Origin: Costus lasius
Taxonomy: Eukaryota; Streptophyta; Magnoliopsida; Zingiberales; Costaceae
Assembly: GCA_027563935.2 (NCBI GenBank)
Contig: CM050450.1
Location: 8,167,957 to 8,231,956, forward strand
Length of the DNA stretch: 64,000 nt
Direction of reading: 5' to 3'
Position 1 is the first letter of the stretch; the number at the start of each line of letters is the position of its first letter. Both the position numbers and the translations under genes were made by a program. Under the pieces are notes generated by a model. The model saw only the letters and a program-made list of their open reading frames with translations. It was not told the DNA's origin and ran no database searches. This document shows positions 22,690-34,330 of this stretch, in pieces.

Positions 22690-22879
22690 TATTCACAGCC
22701 TGTTTTAGTGAAGGGAAATAGAGAAAGAAAGGAAAGAAATCTAATTCTTTCCCTCTATTTCCTTGGTTTCAATAAAGGGAAATAAAGAGGGAAAGGAAAG
22801 AATTAACTTTCCCTTCTCTCCAAAAGTGTTCCCTCTTATTTCGACGGAAATCTTATTTCCGTCCGCCCTCTCGCCCTTC

Positions 22880-23200
22880 TGACCTCGCCTTCGCGTTTCG
22901 ACTCTCGCCCTCGACCTCGACCGCGATGCCTTGCTCCCGTCTCTTCGCCCTCTCGTCCGCGGCTCTCGCGTCGTCGCCCCTCTCGCCTTTTCGCCACAAT
23001 CTCGCCCTCTTGCCTTTTCGCCCCTCTCGCGTCGTCGCCCTGACGGAAGCCTCCCTCCCTCGCGTCGTCGCCGACGGAAGCCTCCCTCTCGCCTTTTCGC
23101 CCCTCTCGCGTCGTCGCCCTGACGGAAGCCTCCCTCCCTCGCGTCGTCGCCGACGGAAGTGTCTCTCCCTCGCGTCGTCGCCCAGATTTCCTCATCGCTT
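22880..23200 (+). repeat. GC-rich repeats in the element leader
   Basis: Words such as CGCGTCGTCGCC and GACGGAAGCCTCCCTC recur several times in direct order. Long frames on both strands (for example 183 codons on minus) come from this repetition and are not called genes. Confidence 0.75.
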
Positions 23201-23494
23201 TCTGGTGAGGGCATTCACTGAAACAGGCTGAAACAGGCTGGAAAGGTACGATGGGTGGAAAGATTTGTGTTTTGTGTTTTCCTTGACTGCGCTTTGTGTT
23301 TTCCTTGGGCTGAGAAGATTTGTTCTCCTTGACTGCGCTTTGTGTTTTCCTTACTGCACTTTGTGTCAATATCTTTCCTTTTGACACAAGTTGTTTTTCT
23401 TTGCAAAGTTGGGTTGCTGTAGATATGATCCTTTGATCTGATTCTTTACCCTAACTGCTTAATGGAACTCTTGGTTTCCTGGAAAAGTTTTTTC

Positions 23495-23638
23495 GTTGTA
23501 TGTGTATGTATATCTGTTGATAGTGGATCACTGATTTCAATTGTTGTATATGTATGTATATCTGTTGATAGTGGATCACTGATTTCAATTGTTGTATGTG
23601 TATGTATATCTGTTGATAGTGGATCACTGATTTCAATT
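23495..23638 (+). repeat. Three tandem 48-bp units
   Basis: Units start at 23,495, 23,543 and 23,591 (GTTGTATGTGTATGTATATC ... ACTGATTTCAATT) with almost no differences. Confidence 0.92.
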
Positions 23639-23774
23639 ATGGAGAGGTCTGGAATCGATTGGTTTTCTAAGCTTGAGAAAGCAACACTTGTTTGAACTAG
23701 TACATATTGGGTTTATTGAACAATTTGTTTGATACAATTTGATACAATTTGTTTGTCTATTTATAGGTGTTCTT

Positions 23775-23979
23775 ATGGCTCCGAGCAAGAATATGATCCT
23801 AGCTATTCATTTTCTTAATTGTCAATACACATGCATAGCTGCATGGATTCTTATAGAAGATATGATGGAGAGACTACAATGATGCATCTACAGTGGAGAG
23901 GCAAGACGAAGATGCTAGGAAAGGTGTTCTTATTAGAGATGCTATGGCAGATGCAATGTGGAATGATTATATCTTATAA
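23775..23979 (+). pseudogene. Harbinger-like transposase remnants
   Basis: ATG at 23775 opens a 35-codon frame (MAPSKN, then an IHFLN segment) that aligns with the start of the frame at 33,797 (MTPASKKDK, then RFHYLRHC). After a TGA, a shifted frame at 23,893-23,979 reads VERQDEDARK...LIRDAMADAMWND and ends in TAA. Harbinger nucleases often end with a similar RD..A..MW.DY pattern. The catalytic centre is gone, so this is a deletion derivative. Confidence 0.5.
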
Positions 23980-24239
23980 TCATTGTTGTATTAGACTTGT
24001 ATTTGTCATTGTTGTATTTGTCATTGTTGTATTAGACTTGTTGTTTTGTATTGAACTTTTCCTATCATAGACTTGTTGTTTTGTACTGAACGTTTCTTAT
24101 CATTGTTATATTTCATTGTGCTAACAAATCTTTTTATTATATTTATGTTATGTTATGGTACTTATGTGTTGATAACTTAATGATATTTATGTTTTGGTGG
24201 TATATTTATATTTTGTTGAATTTATTATATTGTATATAC

Positions 24240-24480
24240 AGGTATTGCGTTATAATATAGAGGAAATGCTGTCAAAATTTTTGATAATTTTTAATAAGAA
24301 TTTATAATACTTTTATATTTTTTTATAATTTTTTATAATTTTTAATAAAAATTTATACAAATTAATATGAATTTTATAGTATTTTTATAATTAACAAACT
24401 ATAATATTTATAATTTTACTAATTATTTATGTATATGTTTAATATAATTAATTTATAAATTTTTTACTCTTTTCTTATTT
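24240..24480. other. AT-rich interior of the Harbinger-like element
   Basis: Repeated TTTTTATAATTTTTAATA words, no coding potential. Confidence 0.6.
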
Positions 24481-24695
24481 CCTTTCCTTCCACTGAAACA
24501 CAGGGCCTATAAGGGAAAGCAATGATTTCTTTCCCTCCTTATTTCCTTTCTCTCCTTATTTCCTTTCTTTGCTGATTTCTTTCCTTCCACCGAAACAGGG
24601 CGTCAGAGTACAAGGCGCTGGGTTCTTCCTGTTAATCCTACACACACATTAATCAAATAGCTCGTCTTAGCTGAAAGGATCAAGGTGGAAGGAGC

Positions 24696-26633
24696 ATGGA
24701 GGAGTCGGTTTTTGAAACTCATTATTGAAAAGTAAAACTTGAATTCTACCAAGTCAAAGAGTGCGAGAGAACTTTCAAAAGATATATTTATATACTTCGT
24801 TTTTTGTGAACATTATTATAGGCAAATATATCTAGTCTGCTATTTATCTTTATGCATTTAATTACAAGTATTCCAATAAACATATAATCCCTATAAATAT
24901 ATCTAGTTTTTCACTCCAATCCAGTTGTACTCTTTCCCGGCGATTCCTAATTTCTTTCTAACAAGTTGGTATCAGAGGCAGGGGGAGTCGCCGGCGTGAA
25001 GGAGAAGTGTGATAAGGGTTTCCAAAAGAAGAAGCCACTGTCGGTCAAGGATACTGCAGTGTGAAAGTTTGTTCGGTCAGAGAGAGACTGTAACAAGGAA
25101 ACGTCCGGTCATCGAAGCACCGTGACGAGGAAGAAACGCAAGGTCAACAGGCACCTTAGTGTAGAGAAAAGTCGGGTTAAGAGAACCGTGACATTGAAGA
25201 AGAGATACGTCGAGAAGAGAAAACTCGACAAGAAGGAAGGAACCCTACATCACATCTTTTAATTCACATACCTGTAGCGTCATCAAGGAGGAAGCCGAAG
25301 ATAGCCTTCAAAATCCTCATCCTCGCCACAAAAGGAGAGCCATGTCGTCAAGAGAGGAAGACGACCTGTAAGGTAAGAGAGAAGAGAGAATTCCATAATA
25401 GCCGTGAGAGAAAAATTAATTAAGGAAAGAGAGAAATAAGTGTGAGAGAGAAAACGAGAGAAAAAGAAAGTAAGAAAATTGAGAGAAGATCTGCTGAAAA
25501 ATTGAAAAGAGATCCGTTGCTGTCACAAGTAAAGAAGGAAAAATGTGTAGAGACGAGGACCCAGACGAAGGACTCAGACGAAGATGAGTCTAAATAAAGA
25601 ACTAGACGAGGACCCAGACGAAGACGCTGACGAAGACCCAGAAGAAGACCGAGATGAAGACCTAGATGAAGATCCAAAGAGGAATTTTAAGTTTTAGGGG
25701 GAATGTTGAAAAGTAAAACTTGAATTCTACTAAGTCAAAGGGTGCGAGAGAACTTCAAGAAGATATATTTAGATACTTCGTTTTTTGTGAACATTATTAT
25801 AGGCAAATGTATCTAGTCTGTTATTTATCTTTATGCATTTAATTATAAGTATTCTAAGGGACATATAATCCCTAAATATGTACGCCCTATTTTATTTGAA
25901 ATCAACAGAGTTTTAGTTATCACTTCAATCTAGTTGTACTCGTTTCCTATGATTCGTAATTCATTTCTAACACCCATCAATCTCAATTTTTATATGAAGG
26001 CCTCATGGCTGAAGGACGACGGCGTGCTTGCTGTTACAGGCGCCGACGGCGTCGCCATCTTCCGAGTTATTAGCCATTTTTGGAACCTCGGGACCGATAT
26101 GAGGTGGTGGATTGCACCGGGACGACTGCATTTTCAATGAAAAATCAGGATTCCTTTTCGGTTTCGATTAGTCTTTTTCACGATCATATCTTGCAAGAAT
26201 AAAAGATCAAATCGATTGTATACTCGAGTGTTAAATCTTAAGTAACTTACATAAAACCCAATCTTTTTACTTAATAATTAAGACAATACGCACATGAATA
26301 AGAAGCTTGCATGAACAATGGCAAGTCTTCTAAGGCGATAGCTCAGACCGAAAGATCTATTGTTTACTATGTTAAAATCTTTCAACGATGAAAATGCAGA
26401 TGAGCAGAAAGTCAAAATCTAAGAAAAGTATTATCATCTGAGGTGGCTGACCAACCAAACATAGATTACATGGTTGTAGTCACACTCGTGCATTATAGCA
26501 AAGAAAAAAAAAGGAAAAAAAAGGTCAAAGAAAGAAAATAAAGAAAAAAAAGGGGGAAAAAAAACTAAAAGCAGGGAGGAGGAAGAAAAAGATGACGAAG
26601 AAGAAGACGTTGTAGGGGTCAAAAACTCAAAAT
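24696..26633 (+). pseudogene. LOR pseudogene 3B, exon 1 split by an LTR element
   Basis: Twin of 14,363-16,320. The start codon region lies at 24,696, the LTR element at 24,723-25,972, and the resumed exon 1 at 25,973 (PINLNFYMKASWLKDD). The same frameshift, the same internal deletion of exon 2 and the same A/G-rich exon 3 are seen. All the lesions therefore predate the duplication. Confidence 0.85.
24723..25972 (+). mobile_element. Short non-autonomous LTR retrotransposon (copy B)
   Basis: The 5' LTR is 24723-24963, about 30 bp shorter than its sister through an internal deletion. The 3' LTR is 25704-25972. The PBS starts at 24,967. The right target repeat is CCCAT (25973-25977), and the left one reads CTCAT (24718-24722). 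It is the duplicated copy of the element at 14,390, not a second insertion. Confidence 0.9.
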
Positions 26634-27197
26634 AGATGCTATAGGACTTATGGTTAACCGTTCTCTTTTGCCGGCTACAGTCTAGTGTGTTTTATACAAT
26701 CAAAACTTGTAAGCATTTTGTAAAATAATTTATTAACTGTTGTTATAATTTAAAAATATTTAGTAATCTTTTTAGGTGTAAAATGTTAAAATGCAAAACT
26801 ATATAACTAATTATTTTATAATTTTTTTTAATAAATTATAACAAACTTGAAATATTTATGAATTAAAATTATTTTTTACAAAAATAAAAAATATATCAAT
26901 TTCAAAATAAAATCAAAACATATAAATTTTAAATAAATTTGAAATATTAAAATATACAAATTTCAAATAAATAAACAAATAAATTAAACAAAAATCATAA
27001 AATTTTAAAAAAAAATATTTTGATCACATAGTCTAGTATGATAAAATTAATATGGATTGAATCATGAATAGTCTCTAGATCACCCTTTTAAGTCAAACTG
27101 CACTCTTTATTTTTAGTTGCTTTTGGTTATGAGATTCATTTTCTAGATGCCAAGTCTCCCTATAAATTTTTTTTTTTAAATCCTATCTAGTTTCATT
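26634..27197. other. AT-rich spacer (copy B)
   Basis: Counterpart of 16,321-16,884. No gene. Confidence 0.6.
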
Positions 27198-28239
27198 GGA
27201 TCACCACCCGTCAGCCACTCGCTTGAAATGGATTTGCGAAATCGATTTCCAGATCTCGTGAAATCGAACGTTGACTGCCCCTCTGTTGACCCGCGTCGCC
27301 ACGTCGGATTCTCGTTCTCGTTTCGAACGCCGCACTCGTCTTCTTCACCGCGACGCACGACGCCGCCTGTGTTGTCGTCCTCACCGCCCCGTGTTGCCGG
27401 AGAAGAGGACGTCTTCGACGGGAAGGAGGCCTCTCGCCCTACTTCGGCCTTGTCGCCGACTACCCGACAGCCGCCGGTTGTCGTATGTTGCCGAGAGTCG
27501 TCGAGATCGTCGCCTGATGCTGGATGAAGAACAGAGAGACAAAGGAAACAGGGGAACACCGGATTGAAGAGGAAAGCTTGGATTCCACTTGATAAAGCTA
27601 CAAAACCTCTCCTCACCCTCTTCTCTTTTGTTCCCTCACGTCGGCGGCGACTCGCCGCCGACTTCACAGAGCTCTCCCTCACAGAACTTGGCTCGCGAAT
27701 CTCACTCTCGAGGCTCTCCGCTCCCAGGTTCTCTGTCCTCTACCTTTTCCAGAGTTCCGTGTGCTCGATCGCTCCCTTCTTCCTCCTTTTAACATTCCAA
27801 GCCGCCGCCAAACCCCGCTGAACTCGGTCTTCTCTTGCCGAGTCTTCCGCTGGAGCTTCGTCCGCGCCCGTGAGCCTCGCTCGGCAAGCTCGCGACTGAG
27901 CTTTGCTGCCGCGTCCGATTCCTCTGCAGCCTCCTTGCATCCATACCCGACGCACTCGCTGAAGACGAGATCGCTAGCCTCCATCTCGCTGCCTTCGCTG
28001 CGCGTGAAGGCAGAGCCGCTGTCTCCGCGTCTTCCGCCGAAGGAAGCGCTTCGCCAGTCGCCTACGCCGCCTGAGACTATTGCTAGGATTGGAGCTTGCT
28101 CGCTTTCCGATTTCAAAGTTGATCGCAATGTTGACCCTGATTTCGGGTATGGGCTTGGTTTTGGGCTTGGGTCAGGCCCACTCTCCTCTGGCTGAATCGG
28201 AGAGTCCAGAGCCGAACACAATGAATAGTGTGACATACC
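27198..28239 (-). mobile_element. GC-rich LTR-like insert (copy B)
   Basis: Practically the same as 16,885-17,925. I noticed one difference, CGTCTACC versus CGTCTTCC near 28,030. The overlapping reading frames on both strands are therefore identical or nearly so, reflecting recency rather than proven selection. Confidence 0.45.
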
Positions 28240-30057
28240 CATACTTTTAGCACTATTGTTATTATTTTGGATATTGTTACCATTGTACTATCATAAGTAT
28301 TTTTTAGTTTTAAATATTATAATTAAGTTATAAAAATTTTATTTCTTTTAAATTATTAAAAATATATATTATTATAATATAAAAATTAATAATATATTTT
28401 TGAAATTTAAAGTTACCACAAACTCATGATTATGTCGTTGGAAGGTTGATTTAGACGACACTAAATACAAGATGACTCCTAGATATAATTTATTGGAGAG
28501 AGATTTTATGAAAGTGGCCCTTAATCAATGTAACGGTGAACTATGGATAGTGGAAACGATCGTATAATTACCAAGAATCTAGTTATTGAAATTCTTCTAA
28601 CCTACTCAGTCATATAGAGAATGATAGTTTGATCACCTCCAACATCTAGCTCATTGCTCCATTTACTATAAGATTAGTTAAAAATGAAACAAAATATTCA
28701 TATGGTAAACTAGTTTATCGCTCGTGTTTTACTTTGATCGAATGTATACTTACCTTATTGGCAAATTAAATCTAATCAAAACCTAAATATGGTCCTTAAC
28801 TAGGCTCTTAACCCATGAGCCCTCTCTCAAAAGTGAACTTAAATTAAGAAAAAATTTTCTAGACAACTGCCTTAGCCCTTAGGGATCAGAAAAAGGGTGC
28901 TATTATCACTCTTCATGTTGCTTTGTGATATGTGATGCTTGCAAATATTAAAATTGAAACTGAGCATCACACATCATAAAATAAAATAAAGGATAATAAT
29001 AACACCATTAATCATATTCCTATGCAGTGTAGGAAATTTTTTCTTAAATTAGGGCGTGCATGTCAACTCAAAGTATAACAAAAGTCAACTTAGATACAAC
29101 ATGGCGAAAACAAAATAGGGTACTTCAATTGTTGGATGGAAACTTAAAAGCATATGCGCACGAGTCATCTTTGTCTACAACATGATTGATAAAATGAAGT
29201 CAAACGTTGACGAAGACTTAGCCTCTAGACTCAGTTCTCGATCTATCAATTTGTTTGCATCATTATAAATATTTAGATGTTTTTAGTTTTCATTATTGTT
29301 AAGTTTTACTAGGAAAATTATTGAACTAATGCTATATTAACTCCATTAGTTCAAATCTACCTCGAGATTTGCAATTATTTGAATCAACGGTAGCCATCCG
29401 GGATTCTGAAAATTCTAAGAAGCCGCGGCTTCCTAGAAAACGCGCCCGCAAAACATAGAATCCGTTAGTAATCTCAAGTGCCCAATAAATTTTTTTTACC
29501 AAAATTATTATTATTATTATCAGCATATATTTTATCTTTTTTTATATTTATATTTTAATAAATATATTATCATTATTATATTTATTTAATATCTATGTAA
29601 TATAAGTAATTACTATAATATCTTTAGTTAAATATTATTGTGGATCGAGACAACAATAATATAAAAAACTAATATATATTATAATTAACTAAAAAAAATA
29701 ATATATCAATCAATGCACAACTATATGTTAGAGAATAATATTATAGTGTATGTATTGTGATATGAATGAGAATAGTACTCATATTTTAACAAATTGTCAA
29801 GAAATATCGCTTTCTCCTTATCCTAATGTGCCACTTTCATTCTTTATTTTGCTATTATCCATATATGTGACAGAGTTGAAAAAAATATCAGGGCTCTTAA
29901 TGCTTGTATTATTGAATAGACAATAGAGAATCCAATCAATCGTATGCGAATCTAGACCTATTGTCGATAATAATTTGAAGTGCCAAAGGTATCTTTATAA
30001 TTGCTCTAATCGCTAGCATATTTTCCACACTTTTGTTGATAATTTTTTGCAACTCTT
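28240..30057. repeat. AT-rich tail of duplication copy B
   Basis: Counterpart of 17,926-19,744 with a few substitutions and small indels (for example around 29,395-29,460). No gene. Confidence 0.65.
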
Positions 30058-30480
30058 TCTACTTAGCAAGTATTCAATTGTTTCTATCTCCTCATGAGTT
30101 ATCCTAACCTATTATTGATTAGAACTTGCACTTCCCCAATTAGGCTACATCATATTTAGTACCAAAGCTTAGGGTCTGTTTGACCCCACTGTTAATAGCT
30201 TTATAATTGTGCTGAACTGCACTGTACTATACTGTGCTACACTTTTAAAATTTATAAGATGTTTGGTTAATAATTTTTTAACTACTATCAAAATTTAAAA
30301 TAATAAATAAATATATATTTTTTTAAAATTATTTAAAATAATAATATATTTTATTTTTCTTTAGTGTTAAAATTTTAAATTATTTAAAATAATAATATTT
30401 TAAATTTTAAATAAAATTATATAAATTACTTTTTTAGAAAAGCAAAAGCGGTAAAAGCATCAAATTGTAGCTTTCACAAA
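30058..30480 (+). repeat. Start of a third, truncated duplication unit
   Basis: It restarts at AGCAAGTATTCAATTG and runs into a Tourist-like MITE at the same TTA site as copy B (from 30,172). The MITE keeps its left end (GGGTCTGTTTGACCCC) but stops near 30,480, next to the (TA)n tract. A and B therefore do not end the array. The rest of copy C is deleted or elsewhere. Confidence 0.8.
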
Positions 30481-30498
30481 TCTTAAATAAATAAATAA

Positions 30499-31211
<713 letters not shown>

Positions 31212-31216
31212 CCAGT

Positions 31217-32789
31217 TGTTAGACCATTGAGCCGAAATTCGTGGCCCAAATTTCCAGCCCAATTGAGTTAAGCCCAACCCATCCATTACTCATTAGATGG
31301 ATCGGATAGCGGATCGGATCGGGCGCCGCCCGAATCCGGATCCGAATCCAGAAATTTCCCCCAACGGGAAAACGTTCGCGTGGGACGGGGCGTGGGCGCG
31401 CGTGATGTGCGTCGTCTCACACTGGTGAAAAAAAGGAGAGAGGACGTCGTCCTCGTTTTAGAGCGGCAGAGGAGCTTTCGAAAGAAAAAAAAAAATAAAG
31501 AATGCTTTCCGGCGGACCTTGGTCTCTTCTCCTCCTCTCCCTCTCCGATCTCCGATCCTCGTTGGACGCTCGTCGGCAGTGTGGTCTCCAGGCAGTTCCG
31601 GTGGTGCGGGTGGGAGGTGGAACGCCTTGGAGAACCCCGGTCCCCATTTCTTCGTTGCCTACCGCGCGCGTCTTCTCCGACGCCGGCGACGCCTCCAGAG
31701 CGCCTCGGAAGGCGGCGACACATCAGCTTCACCGACTCGACGGAGCCGGCGGCCAGTGTGATCGCCGAGGTACACCCTTGCTTCCTCGGTTTTCCGGCGC
31801 TCTTCCCCGGTCGAGCTCACGGCTCCCGGGCGACTTCCTTCTACGTTTTCGACGGTGGTTTGTTTGGTGGCCGCGTCTTCTCTTTTCTGCTCCGCGCGCG
31901 AGCCTCCCTCTCTCGGATCGACCGAGCTCCCGCCGCCTGCGCGCGTGAACTACCGGGCTCGGCTTCCGCCTACGTGCGGACGAGGTCCCTCTCGCCTTCT
32001 TGCCTGCGCGCGAGCTTGCCTTGGCCGGCCATCTACCGTCGCGTGGTGCTGCTGTTGAAGTCGGGACCGTCAGTTCGAGCGAGCGGCTGACGGGCGTGGA
32101 AAGGCGTCGCGTTTCTTCCGTGCCTTCGACGTCTGCGTGTTCTCCCCAGCCGCCAGACTTCACCCCTGCAGCTGATCACCGGAGGACAACTCCTCCTCTC
32201 CGGCGAGGGTGTAGCAGGGTGGCCAACGCCAACAGCTTCTTTGGCAGCCGAGCTCGCTTCTGCGAGCGTCACTCGTCCGGCTTCGGCAACGTCGGCCGCG
32301 TTGTGTGTGTCGCCTTCGTGCGATCTTCTTCCTTACGGCCGTTCTCGTCTCGTACAAGAAGGACGGGGCCGCCGTGTTCACTGGTGGAGCGTCGTCCTGC
32401 CTCTTCGCTGCTGCGCGAGTGAGGATCCGGCCAGGTTCTTCCCTTCACTGGCATGCGACGTCGGGTAGAAGTCTATCTGTGATCGCCGGGCGCCGGCTAG
32501 ATCCGTAGACGTGTTGACGAATGAGTTCGGATGGCCCTGGTTCGACTTGACGACACCGGTCTTCGATGAATCATCTATGTTGACCTGAGCCAGGTTGGAA
32601 CGGCAGCGAGCTTCTGCATGAGTCCACAGTCGGGCTGGGAGTCGGTTCGGGCAATCGACTCCGCTGGTCACACCCAATCCCGCGATTTTGACCGTTGGGA
32701 TCCTTGCGTTGACGCATTTGGACTCGAGTCAAGCGCTGACTCACGGGTAAAATAATTAAATAAATATTACCGTAAATATGGGCGTGACA
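31217..32789 (+). mobile_element. Solo LTR of a Ty3/gypsy-type element
   Basis: The LTR starts TGTTAGACCATT and ends GGGCGTGACA, an end common in plant gypsy (Tekay/Del-like) LTRs. The 5-bp target duplication CCAGT lies on both sides (31212-31216 and 32790-32794). There is no PBS or internal sequence, so it formed by LTR-LTR recombination. The interior is GC-rich, and the long overlapping frames on both strands (up to 236 codons) are by-products. A diverged relative is at 47,176-48,116. Confidence 0.88.
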
Positions 32790-33435
32790 CCAGTTTACAA
32801 GGAAGGATGGATGAGTGGAAAGGATGAATAAACAAAAAATATCTCGTTTATCCAGAGGGATAAATGTAAAACAGTAGATTTTCGGGTGGACGGACGAGGG
32901 CAAAATCCCTCTTTTCACGTCCCTCCGAAAAAGCGGATTTACGCGACGGAACGCGAGTGGACTCGTTTGCTTGAAGCTGGTAGCAGCCGCTCGTCGCCCC
33001 ACTGCTATTCGCCTCTGCTTGCCGCCGCTCGTCACCCCCGCTACTCGTCGCCGCTGATCACTGCCTCCGCCGCTCAAGGTAAGCTCTGTTCTTCTCCTCT
33101 TTTTCAATCCGTCGCTCCTTTCCTCTTCGTTCCTCTTCGCCTTGCCATGGAATCTCCTCTTCAGCCTTGTCATGGAGTCTCCGCCTGAGATTCTCATGTC
33201 GCCCTCCTCTCCCTTTGAGAGCTGATTCACCTCATGCCCAGCAGATTTGCTATAATAGCAATGTTGGAACCCTAGAACCAAAATCTAGCTGCCGTCACCG
33301 ATTGAGTGTTGGAACCCTATAATAGAAATGGTATCAAACGAGAACCCTGGCAGTGCATATATGTTTTTACATCTTCATCCTGGCATGACTCTCAGTTTGC
33401 GATTTCTGTTTGGGTTAATTCAGCCTTCATCCTGT

Positions 33436-33630
33436 CAATATTGTAATATTCGTTGCTTTGTTCTTGTATTGCGTGAGAGTGTTGGGTTAATTCATCCTTC
33501 ATCTCAGTTTGGGTGAAATGGTATCAAACCTCTCAATATTGTAATATTTGTTGCTTTGTTCTTGTATTGCGTGAGAGTGTTGGGTTAATTCATCCTTCCT
33601 CGATTTGGGTGAAATGGTATCAAACCTCTG
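33436..33630 (+). repeat. Tandem duplication, period 98 bp
   Basis: CAATATTGTAATATT.GTTGCTTTG starts at 33,436 and 33,534, each followed by TTCTTGTATTGCGTGAGAGT. A partial third unit follows. Confidence 0.85.
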
Positions 33631-33796
33631 TCATCCTTCATCCTGTCAATTTTTACCTGTTTTTACGTATATGTTTTCACCACTTGCTTTGTTCTTGTAG
33701 GTTTATTACAATATTGTCTAAGTTGATTCTTGTCTAAGCTGATTCTTGTCTAAGCTGTGTTAACTTAACATGATCTGATTTCATAGGTTTATTACA

Positions 33797-34009
33797 ATGA
33801 CTCCAGCAAGTAAGAAAGACAAAAGAAATCTTATAATGCGCTTCCACTACCTTAGGCATTGTGTTGCAACTATAGCTGGATTATGTGGAGCACAAGTGCA
33901 TCAACTTGTGTTGTTAGGATTACAATTATCTTATGTTGATAAGCCAATATTAGAGAGTAACGAAAAATTGGAATTCAAACGGAGGGATGTGTTAAAGAAA
34001 ATGTTATGA
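33797..34009 (+). pseudogene. N-terminal fragment of a Harbinger-like transposase
   Basis: Seventy codons start MTPASKKDKRN and end RRDVLKKML. The motif RFHYLRHCVATIAG aligns with the shorter frame at 23,775 in the other element. No catalytic DDE residues are present and the frame ends before any nuclease domain. The family call rests on that pairing and on the C-terminal piece at 23,893, so it is moderate at best. Confidence 0.4.
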
Positions 34010-34089
34010 TGATTAGTACTGTATGATGACTTTGTGTTTTGCTTTGAAGTTGGAAATTGGAACTTGATGGATTGTAATGATGATTACAC

Positions 34090-34330
34090 TTGTTATGATG
34101 ATTTTGGTATTGTTATTTGATGTGTTGTGGTTTAATGTGTTATGGTATTTGGTATTTGATGTGTTGAGGTTTAATGTTATGGTTTTGATATTTGATGTGT
34201 TGTGGTTTAATTTGTCATGGAATGTGGTTTAATGTGTTATGTTATTTGGTATTTGATATTTGATGTGTTATGGTAAACCCTATTTGATGTGTTGTAGTTT
34301 AATGTGTCATGGATTGTAATTTGTGTTTCT
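34090..34330 (+). repeat. Degenerate GT-rich minisatellite
   Basis: Words TTTGATGTGTTGTGGTTTAATG and variants recur about seven times with variable spacing. Non-coding. Confidence 0.7.

Larger units (their letters stand above)
22690..24602 (+). mobile_element. Non-autonomous PIF/Harbinger-like element
   Basis: It interrupts copy B exactly where copy A is continuous (GATCAACAGTCAGAG). The outer ends are inverted: CCTGTTTTAGTGAAGGGAAA at the left and, inverted at the right, CCTGTTTCGGTGGAAGGAAAG. A second nested inverted copy of the end lies near 24,480-24,510. Inside are a GC-rich leader, a 48-bp tandem repeat, an open stretch starting MAPSKN, and a separate C-terminal-like piece ending MWNDYIL. 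The latter resembles the end of Harbinger-type transposases, and most of the transposase is missing. The TSD is not clear. Confidence 0.65.
19745..30057 (+). repeat. Tandem segmental duplication, copy B
   Basis: It starts at AGCAAGTATTCAATTG. Compared with copy A it has extra sequence: a Tourist-like MITE (19,859-20,402), about 390 bp near 20,524-20,915, and a Harbinger-like element of 1.9 kb (22,690-24,602). Otherwise order and sequence are kept, including the LTR element and the GC-rich insert. Confidence 0.88.

Noticed and set aside
22741..23387. Arg/Glu/Gly-rich minus-strand frames of 157 and 183 codons
   Set aside because: They are produced by GC-rich direct repeats inside a DNA transposon; their composition is purely repetitive.
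31380..32422. Several overlapping long frames (up to 236 codons) on both strands
   Set aside because: They lie wholly within a solo LTR with clear ends and TSD. GC-rich LTR sequence has few stops, and no domain is visible.
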